Source: Peptoniphilus_A harei_B (GTDB lineage: Bacteria > Bacillota > Clostridia > Tissierellales > Peptoniphilaceae). From it: a stretch of DNA of 64,000 nt. The position numbers were made by a program, and so were the translations under genes. A model generated the notes under the pieces. It saw nothing but the letters and a program-made list of their open reading frames with translations, searched no databases and had not been told where the DNA came from. Below are positions 57,439 to 64,000 of this stretch, piece after piece (within the stretch, counting starts at the first letter, position 1; each line of letters opens with the position of its first letter). The stretch covers positions 1 to 64,000 of the forward strand of contig JAWGHR010000001.1 in NCBI GenBank assembly GCA_032560695.1, in the 5' to 3' direction.

Positions 57439-58164
57439 ATGAATTATTACGATCAATTAGACCTAAACAATATACCAAAACATGTAGGTATTATTATGGA
57501 TGGAAATGGTAGATGGGCAAAGAATAGAAAAATGCCAAGATCCTTTGGTCATAAAGAAGGAACAGAAAGAGTTATAGAGATTGTTGAAGCCGCTTATAAG
57601 ATTAATGTTAAATCTCTTACTCTTTATGCTTTTTCAACTGAAAACTGGAAGAGACCAGAGGAAGAAATATCTAAACTAATGGATTTACTCGCTTTTTATA
57701 TAAAAAGTCAACTTGAAAAAATAAAGAAAAATAATATTAGAATAAAAGTTTTAGGAGACTATAGAGTCTTTCCTGATAAAATCGTAAAGCTAATAGACAC
57801 TGCGTTGCAGGAAACAAAATCAAATGATAAAATGATATTAAATATTGGTCTAAACTATGGTGGTCAAAGTGAAATTGTAAGAGCTAGCAAAATGATCTGC
57901 GAAGACTTTATTGCTGGTAACATTTCTCTAGATGAAATAAATACTAAATCTTTCAAAGATTATTTATATACAAGAGGGCAAGAGGACTTAGATTTACTTA
58001 TAAGACCAAGTGGCGAGCTTAGAGTTTCAAACTTTTTACTTTATCAGTTAGCCTATAGTGAGTTTTATTTTTCAAATATATTGTGGCCAGACTTTCATGA
58101 AGAAGAATTTTATAAGGCCATTTGCGATTTTCAAAATCGCAATAGAAGGTACGGAGGATTATAA
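57439..58164 (+). CDS. uppS: Undecaprenyl diphosphate synthase
   Basis: A 241-residue cis-prenyltransferase. It has GIIMDGNGRWAKNR, SFGHKEGTERV, TLYAFSTENWKRP and RPSGELRVSNFLLYQ, where the usual RTSGE has Pro in place of Thr. It makes the C55 carrier used by cell wall synthesis and is fed by the MEP pathway genes in this window. AAGGAG precedes the ATG. Confidence 0.95.
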   Translation: MNYYDQLDLNNIPKHVGIIMDGNGRWAKNRKMPRSFGHKEGTERVIEIVEAAYKINVKSLTLYAFSTENWKRPEEEISKLMDLLAFYIKSQLEKIKKNNIRIKVLGDYRVFPDKIVKLIDTALQETKSNDKMILNIGLNYGGQSEIVRASKMICEDFIAGNISLDEINTKSFKDYLYTRGQEDLDLLIRPSGELRVSNFLLYQLAYSEFYFSNILWPDFHEEEFYKAICDFQNRNRRYGGL

Positions 58165-58166
58165 TC

Positions 58167-58949
58167 TTGACAGACTTACAAAAAAGAGTTTCCACAGGTA
58201 TAGTGGGTATAGCTATATTAATTTTAATTTTTTATTTAGGTTTAAATGCCATTAAATTTTCAATTTTTGTTATAACAATAGAAGCAATAAGAGAACTTTA
58301 CAACGCTCTTATTAATAAAGGGATAAAACTTTATTTACCAAGTTTACTTTTTGGAGCATTGGTGACCTTTTTATTTTCTATTCTAGATAAAAATTTAACT
58401 TTTGCTCTAGTATTATACTTTATATTTAATTCTTCATTGTATGTTGTTTCAAAAGACTATACTCTGAGCAATTACTCCTTTACAAATATGGCTTATTTCT
58501 ATCTTGTGTTTTTTCTAAATTTACTTGGTAGTCTAAATGATATTTACATAATTATTTCAGCTTTTGTAATTGCCTTCTCTACTGATACCTTTGCTTACTT
58601 TGTAGGATCAACTTTTGGAAAACACAAGTTAATTGAAAGAGTAAGTCCAAATAAATCTGTTGAAGGAGCTCTTGGTGGAACATTTTTTGCTATAGTTTTA
58701 ACTTCTGTCTATTTCACAATGTTAAATAAGTACAATTATATTTACGATATTAATCTACTTGTAATCCTTATTATTTTACTTGCATCTATTGCTGGTCAAA
58801 TTGGCGATTTATTTGCATCTAAAATAAAAAGATATACAGGAATAAAAGACTATGCACAAATTTTGCCAGGACATGGAGGGATACTCGATAGATTTGACAG
58901 TCTAATTTTTATAAGTCCTCTAGTTTTTATTTTGTACCACTTTATTTAA
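58167..58949 (+). CDS. cdsA: Phosphatidate cytidylyltransferase
   Basis: A 260-residue membrane enzyme with about eight hydrophobic segments that makes CDP-diacylglycerol from phosphatidate and CTP. The signature is GQIGDLFASKIKRYTG...ILPGHGGILDRFDS and SPNKSVEGALGG. TTG start at 58167, two bases after uppS, with GGAGG upstream. Confidence 0.93.
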   Translation: MTDLQKRVSTGIVGIAILILIFYLGLNAIKFSIFVITIEAIRELYNALINKGIKLYLPSLLFGALVTFLFSILDKNLTFALVLYFIFNSSLYVVSKDYTLSNYSFTNMAYFYLVFFLNLLGSLNDIYIIISAFVIAFSTDTFAYFVGSTFGKHKLIERVSPNKSVEGALGGTFFAIVLTSVYFTMLNKYNYIYDINLLVILIILLASIAGQIGDLFASKIKRYTGIKDYAQILPGHGGILDRFDSLIFISPLVFILYHFI

Positions 58950-58958
58950 GGAGGATAA

Positions 58959-59969
58959 ATGATTACCTTAATAAGTTCATTACTTGTATTTTTACTTGTA
59001 GTTATGCTACATGAACTAGGTCATTTTACAGTTGCAAAGTTATCTGGTATTAAAGTAAATGAATTTTCCATTGGAATGGGTCCAAAAATTTATCAAAAGG
59101 AAAAAGGTGAAACTTTTTATAGTCTAAGATTACTTCCAGTAGGAGGTTATGTAGCTATGGAAGGGGAAGAAGATAATTCAAATGACCCTAGAGCCTTTAA
59201 TAATGTCCATATTTTAAAGAGGATGGCAGTTGTTTTGGCCGGAGCTTTTATGAATTTTGTTTTAGCTTTTTTTGCATTTACTATTATTTTTTCTATAGTA
59301 GGATATGGCTCTAATGAAATAGATAAAGTTATGGAAAATTCCCCGGCTATGACTTCTGGTCTTAGACCTGGAGATAAAATTATTATAATTAATGATTCAA
59401 CTACTAGAGATATATATGATATAAATTCTATCATTTCTAAAAACAATGATAAGGAAATGAATTTTCTAATTGATAGAAATGGAGAAGTATTAAAATTTAA
59501 CATAAAACCAGAGTTTTCTGAAGAAAATAAGATGTATCTTATTGGCATTACATCAAAAATTGATCATTCATTTTTAAAATCAGTAAGTCTAGGAGCTGAT
59601 AGAACTGTACAAATGTCAAAAATGATTATTCAAAGTATTAAGATGATGTTTACTGGATCTTTTAAAATGGAATACTTATCAGGACCGGTTGGGGTAGTTC
59701 AGTTAATTGGATCAGAATCATCAAAGGGTTTTTTAAATTTTTTACAAATCTTAGGATTAATTTCAGTAAATCTTGGTGTATTTAATTTGCTCCCTATTCC
59801 AGCACTTGATGGAGGGAAATTTTTGTTTTTGTTAATTGAAGCTCTAAGAGGTAAACCAATTGATGAAAAGATTGAACAAGGACTATCCCTGATAGGTATA
59901 AGTCTCCTATTTTCCCTAATGATATACGTAACTATTTTTAATGATATTGGAAGGTTGTTTAATAAATGA
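58959..59969 (+). CDS. rseP: Site-2 intramembrane zinc protease RseP
   Basis: A 336-residue membrane protease. The zinc site is VMLHELGHFTVAKL (HExxH), followed by a PDZ domain around residues 110-190 and the third zinc ligand region LLPIPALDGGKF. It cleaves membrane proteins such as anti-sigma factors or leftover signal peptides. AAGGAGG precedes the ATG. It overlaps ispG by four bases. Confidence 0.95.
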   Translation: MITLISSLLVFLLVVMLHELGHFTVAKLSGIKVNEFSIGMGPKIYQKEKGETFYSLRLLPVGGYVAMEGEEDNSNDPRAFNNVHILKRMAVVLAGAFMNFVLAFFAFTIIFSIVGYGSNEIDKVMENSPAMTSGLRPGDKIIIINDSTTRDIYDINSIISKNNDKEMNFLIDRNGEVLKFNIKPEFSEENKMYLIGITSKIDHSFLKSVSLGADRTVQMSKMIIQSIKMMFTGSFKMEYLSGPVGVVQLIGSESSKGFLNFLQILGLISVNLGVFNLLPIPALDGGKFLFLLIEALRGKPIDEKIEQGLSLIGISLLFSLMIYVTIFNDIGRLFNK

Positions 59970-61021
59970 TAAATAGAAAAGAAACTAAAAAAGTTTATGT
60001 TGGTAATGTTCCAATTGGAGGAGATTCTTTTATTTCTATCCAATCAATGACAAACACCAACACTAAAGATATAAAATCTACTGTTTCTCAAATAAAAAAA
60101 CTTGAAAATGCAGGATGCGACATTATAAGAATGGCAGTTAATGATCTAGAAGATGCAGCTGCTCTAAGGGAAATTAAAAATGAAATTAATATACCAATAA
60201 TTTCAGATATACAATTTGATTATAAGCTTGCTCTTGCTGCTTGTGAGAATGAATCTGATGCAATAAGACTTAATCCAGGAAATATAGGAGCTCCGTGGAA
60301 GGTAAAAGAAGTTGTTGAAGCTTGTAAGCTTCATAAAATTCCTATAAGAGTTGGTGTTAACTCAGGATCTGTAAAACAAGAATTTTTAGATAAATTTAAT
60401 GGAGTTAACGCATCTTCGATTTGTTACAGTGCACTGGAAGAAATTGAATTATTAGAAAAAAATAATTTTTATGATATAGCTGTATCTCTAAAAGCATCAA
60501 GCGTAAACCTAACTATTGAAAGTTATAGAAAATTTTCTGAAATGTCAAATTATCCTCTACATTTAGGAGTTACTGAAGCAGGAAGTCCAAAAAAGGGAAT
60601 TGTAAAATCAGCCATTGGTATAGGAACACTTCTAGCAGAGGGGATAGGGGATACAATAAGAGTTTCTCTAACTTCAGATCCTCTTGATGAAGTAATAGCT
60701 GGCAAGGATATCTTAAAAGCTTTAGACTTAAGAAGAGATGGTATAGACTTAATTTCTTGTCCAACTTGTGCAAGGACTAAGGTTGATTTAATTGAGATAG
60801 TTAATAAGGCTGAAGAAAAGCTTTATTCTATTGACAAAAACTTAAAGGTAGCGATTATGGGCTGCCCTGTTAACGGACCTGGTGAGGCAAGAGAAGCTGA
60901 TATTGGAATTGCTTGTGGCCATGGTGAAGGATTAATATTTAGCAAGGGAGAAATAATTAAAAAAGTTCCAGAAGATAAGCTATTATCTGAACTTTTATCT
61001 GAAATAGAAAAAATTGGGTGA
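59966..61021 (+). CDS. ispG: 4-hydroxy-3-methylbut-2-enyl diphosphate synthase
   Basis: A 351-residue 4Fe-4S MEP-pathway enzyme. It has SIQSMTNTNTKD at the N-terminus, IRLNPGNIGAPWKV, VSLKASSV, and the cluster cysteines in LISCPTCARTKVD and GCPVNGPGEA. It makes HMBPP using ferredoxin or flavodoxin electrons. ATGA overlap with rseP. Confidence 0.96.
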   Translation: MINRKETKKVYVGNVPIGGDSFISIQSMTNTNTKDIKSTVSQIKKLENAGCDIIRMAVNDLEDAAALREIKNEINIPIISDIQFDYKLALAACENESDAIRLNPGNIGAPWKVKEVVEACKLHKIPIRVGVNSGSVKQEFLDKFNGVNASSICYSALEEIELLEKNNFYDIAVSLKASSVNLTIESYRKFSEMSNYPLHLGVTEAGSPKKGIVKSAIGIGTLLAEGIGDTIRVSLTSDPLDEVIAGKDILKALDLRRDGIDLISCPTCARTKVDLIEIVNKAEEKLYSIDKNLKVAIMGCPVNGPGEAREADIGIACGHGEGLIFSKGEIIKKVPEDKLLSELLSEIEKIG

Positions 61022-61025
61022 TAAT

Positions 61026-64000
61026 TTGATTTTATTAAAGGATATTTTACAAAAATTAAATACTTCATATGACAGTATTTCTGAAGAGATTTTTATTGAA
61101 TCTATTAAAAGAAATAAAAATGCTAATGAAGTTTTTTTTGTAATTAGTTCAAAAAGAGATTTAGAAATAACTTTTAAAAATGAAATTAAAGATATCTTTT
61201 CCAAAAATCTAGATGAATATAAAATTTATATTGACTTTAAATCATCTTCTCTATTCAAAAGTGAAGATGATTTAATTTGTGCAGAAATTTTGAAATACAA
61301 TCCATCTTCAAAAATTTGGATAGAAGATATTAAAATAAATAAAAATGAAAAAATAGGAACAATTGATATAACTCTACCTAGTGAAGAAGCCTTTTATAGC
61401 TTAAGTCAAAATGGATTCGCTAGCTATCTTCAAAAAGAATTAAAAGTATTTGGAGATTTTAATATTAAATTTGATTTTGTTAAAAATGAATTTGAGGAAG
61501 ATAGTATTGAAGACTTTATATGTCAAATTGAAGAAGCTGAAGAAGTAATATCCACAAAGCATGAGATAGAAGTTAAGACCAAAATCGAAAAAAAATCAAA
61601 ACAAAAAAGTACTAAAAAATCAGACTCCTATGGCAAAAAGGACCTTGGGTCAATCGAAAGATTAATCGATGTAAATGTAAACTCCCAAAAAGTTAGCGTT
61701 GAAGTGGATATATTCAATATTGAAAGCAAAGAATTAAAAAATGGTAACTTCTTAATTTCACTTTCTATTACAGACTACACATCTTCTACTTTAGCAAAAA
61801 TTTTTTTGAAGCCTGAAAAAGCTGAAGAATTTCTTGAAAGTTTTAATAAAGGGGACCATGTAGTTATAACAGGAAATGTTTCTTATGATAATTTTTCTAG
61901 ATGTGAAACTATCATGATCAGATATATTGAAAAGAGAGACAAGGTCATTCGAATGGATTATTCAGATGATAAGAGAACAGAATTAAGAATCCACTCTAAG
62001 ATGTCTCAAATGTCAGGTGTAACCTCCTTTACTGATTTTGCTAATAGAGCAAAACTTTGGGGACACGATTCAATAGGTATAGCCGATACAAATGATGTGC
62101 AAGGTTTCCCAGAAGCTATGGAGGCTGCTGAGAAAACTGGTTTAAAAATTTTATACGGTACTGATATTAACTTTGTTGATGACAAAGAAAAAATTGTTAC
62201 AAATTATGAAGATGGAAAAACTTGTGATACTTATGTGGTTTTTGATATAGAAACCACAGGCCTTTCTTCAAGAAATGATAAAATCACAGAGATTGGAGCC
62301 GTTAAGATTAAAAATGGAATAATAGTAGATAGGTTTTCACAGCTCATTAATCCTGAAAAAGAAATCCCACAAGTTGTAGTTGATTTAACAGGAATTAGCA
62401 ATTCTATGGTTGAAAATGAACCTACTATAGAAGAAGTAATTCCTAAGTTTCATGACTTTGCTAAAGATGCAGTCCTTGTGGCTCACAATGCGAAATTTGA
62501 TATTTCTTTTATAAGACGAGAGTATGCGAACAACAATCTAGAATTTAATCATCCTATTTTAGATACTCTTGTACTTGCAAGGGCAACAATGACCGACATG
62601 AAAAGATTTAATCTAGGAACTCTTTGTAAAAATCTTGGAGTATCCCTTGTAGGAGCACACAGAGCAGTAAATGATGCTGAAGCAACGGCAGAAGTATTTA
62701 TTAAGTTAATTGAAAAATTAAAGAGAGAAGAAGAATTTAATTTTGAAAATTTAAATAAAGAAATAGTAAACATAGATTCTAAACGTTTATTCGAGTCATC
62801 ATTGTTATTATTAGTCCAAAATGAAATTGGTTTAAAAAATTTATATATGTTGATTTCTGATTCTCACATGAAATATTTTAATTTTGTTGCTAAAGTACCT
62901 AGAAACCTTTTGGATAAGTACCGTGAAGGAATATTAGTGGGATCGGGTAATGCTAATTCAGAATTATTTGATGCTATATACAGGATGTGTCCTCAAAATG
63001 AATTGCTTGAGATAGCAAAATATTATGACTTCTTAGAAATCCAACCAGCAAGTGATAATATTCTTGCAATTGAAGATGGTAAATATACTGTTGACGATAT
63101 AAGAGAAATAAATAAAAAGATAGTTTCTATAGGAGAAGAATTAAATATACCTGTTGTTGCTGATTCCGATACTTATTATCTTGAAGAATCTGAAGATGTT
63201 CTGAGAAGAATTGTGCTCAACGGTAAACCAGGAAGACCAGATCCTAGAGCTAGCAGAAGCCAAAAATTTTATTTTAAAACTACCGAAGAAATGCTGGATG
63301 AGTTCTCATACTTAGGACAGGACAAGGCTTATGAAGTTGTAGTAACTAATACTAATAAATTAAAGAATTCAATAAAAGATATTAAGCCTATTCCCGATGG
63401 GACTTATCCTCCTGTTATTGAAGGTTCTGATGATAGTCTAAGGGAAATGACATATAAAAAAGCACACGATATTTATGGAGATGAGCTTCCAAAAATTGTT
63501 GAGGATAGATTAGAAAAAGAACTCAAGTCAATTATTTCAAATGGTTATTCTGTCCTCTATATAATTGCTCAAAAACTTGTAAAAAAATCTAACGATGATG
63601 GTTTCTTAGTAGGATCAAGGGGTTCTGTTGGTTCATCTTTTGTTGCAACAATGGCAGATATAACTGAAGTAAATCCACTTCCACCACATTATATTTGTCC
63701 TAATTGTAAGTATTCTGAATTTACAGAAGATTTAACTTATGGCAGTGGAGTTGATATGCCAGACAAAGTTTGTCCTAAGTGTGGCACTCCTCTTAAAAAG
63801 GATGGACACAATATTCCTTTTGAAGTTTTCTTAGGTTTTTATGGCGATAAGGAGCCAGATATTGATTTAAATTTCGCAGGTGAATATCAACCAAGGGCAC
63901 ACAAGTACACTGAAGAATTGTTCGGAGAAGGTTATGTATTTAGAGCAGGAACTATTGGAAAAATCGCAGATAAGACTGCTTATGGTTATGTAAAGAAATA
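61026..64000 (+). CDS. polC: DNA polymerase III alpha subunit, PolC type (partial)
   Basis: Runs off the window end; 991 codons are visible without a stop. TTG start at 61026, four bases after the ispG stop. Order: N-terminal domain, OB fold around residues 220-300, PHP domain (from about 318), 3'-5' exonuclease with YVVFDIETTGL, LVAHNAKFDISF and GAHRAVNDAEATA (all catalytic residues present), then the polymerase region with GSRGSVGSS and a zinc site CPNCKYSEF...CPKCG. The PHP part reads ELRIHSKMSQMSG and IADTNDVQGFPEA, where PolC usually has HxH and TDH, so metal ligands look lost. This is the replicative polymerase of Gram-positive bacteria. Confidence 0.95.
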   Translation, partial: MILLKDILQKLNTSYDSISEEIFIESIKRNKNANEVFFVISSKRDLEITFKNEIKDIFSKNLDEYKIYIDFKSSSLFKSEDDLICAEILKYNPSSKIWIEDIKINKNEKIGTIDITLPSEEAFYSLSQNGFASYLQKELKVFGDFNIKFDFVKNEFEEDSIEDFICQIEEAEEVISTKHEIEVKTKIEKKSKQKSTKKSDSYGKKDLGSIERLIDVNVNSQKVSVEVDIFNIESKELKNGNFLISLSITDYTSSTLAKIFLKPEKAEEFLESFNKGDHVVITGNVSYDNFSRCETIMIRYIEKRDKVIRMDYSDDKRTELRIHSKMSQMSGVTSFTDFANRAKLWGHDSIGIADTNDVQGFPEAMEAAEKTGLKILYGTDINFVDDKEKIVTNYEDGKTCDTYVVFDIETTGLSSRNDKITEIGAVKIKNGIIVDRFSQLINPEKEIPQVVVDLTGISNSMVENEPTIEEVIPKFHDFAKDAVLVAHNAKFDISFIRREYANNNLEFNHPILDTLVLARATMTDMKRFNLGTLCKNLGVSLVGAHRAVNDAEATAEVFIKLIEKLKREEEFNFENLNKEIVNIDSKRLFESSLLLLVQNEIGLKNLYMLISDSHMKYFNFVAKVPRNLLDKYREGILVGSGNANSELFDAIYRMCPQNELLEIAKYYDFLEIQPASDNILAIEDGKYTVDDIREINKKIVSIGEELNIPVVADSDTYYLEESEDVLRRIVLNGKPGRPDPRASRSQKFYFKTTEEMLDEFSYLGQDKAYEVVVTNTNKLKNSIKDIKPIPDGTYPPVIEGSDDSLREMTYKKAHDIYGDELPKIVEDRLEKELKSIISNGYSVLYIIAQKLVKKSNDDGFLVGSRGSVGSSFVATMADITEVNPLPPHYICPNCKYSEFTEDLTYGSGVDMPDKVCPKCGTPLKKDGHNIPFEVFLGFYGDKEPDIDLNFAGEYQPRAHKYTEELFGEGYVFRAGTIGKIADKTAYGYVKK

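Overview
The window is low-GC, AT-rich bacterial chromosome with a Gram-positive gene order: rpsB-tsf-pyrH-frr-uppS-cdsA-rseP-ispG-polC, rho-rpmE-prmC-prfA, PolC-type polymerase, T-box control and TTG/GTG starts. Oleate hydratase, O-acetylhomoserine sulfhydrylase, rubrerythrin, EFR1-type ferredoxin and the MEP isoprenoid pathway suggest an anaerobic Firmicute, most likely Tissierellia (Peptoniphilaceae, Anaerococcus/Peptoniphilus-like). That assignment is inference from gene content; no rRNA is present.

Layout. 1-3.4 kb is a decayed integration site: two diverged copies of a ~300-bp segment (138-438 and 3122-3418) each carry degenerate C-terminal coding for an RlmD/RumA-like RNA methyltransferase plus a terminator. 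They bracket a small membrane protein, a decayed large serine recombinase 3' end and a DUF4143-type ATPase. 3.5-9.2 kb holds two methyltransferases, an ATC-hydrolase-family protein, an EamA transporter and a TetR regulator beside oleate hydratase. 9.2-14.5 kb is a tight three-gene operon: MoxR-like AAA+ ATPase, a coiled-coil/beta-propeller-like protein, and a VWA protein. This is the best candidate for a little-described system. 14.7-21 kb: YkvI-type transporter, HerA-like DUF853 ATPase, a small ABC-type AAA ATPase, and a secreted surface protein. 21.4-27.4 kb: complete type I restriction-modification operon hsdMSR.

27.5-33.7 kb: metY under a methionine-specifier T-box, then a LanFEG-like ABC transporter divergent from a response regulator/sensor kinase pair, which looks like lantibiotic sensing and resistance without a precursor gene. 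33.8-42.1 kb is a long mostly co-directional run (yebC, deoC, lgt, queH, capA-like, trmN-like, rsmI, nurA, herA) ending in a NurA-HerA DNA end-processing pair. 42.1-43.0 kb: GIY-YIG protein and recX on the minus strand.

43.1-52.8 kb: FHA protein, RodA/FtsW and a transpeptidase PBP, then ispD-ispF, a transaldolase-like aldolase, glpX, rho, rpmE, prmC and prfA. 52.9-54.4 kb: rubrerythrin and a flavodoxin/ferredoxin. 54.5-64 kb: translation and envelope operon from rpsB to polC; polC runs off the window end and its PHP domain appears to have lost metal-binding histidines. No tRNA, rRNA, CRISPR array or intact insertion sequence was recognised by eye.
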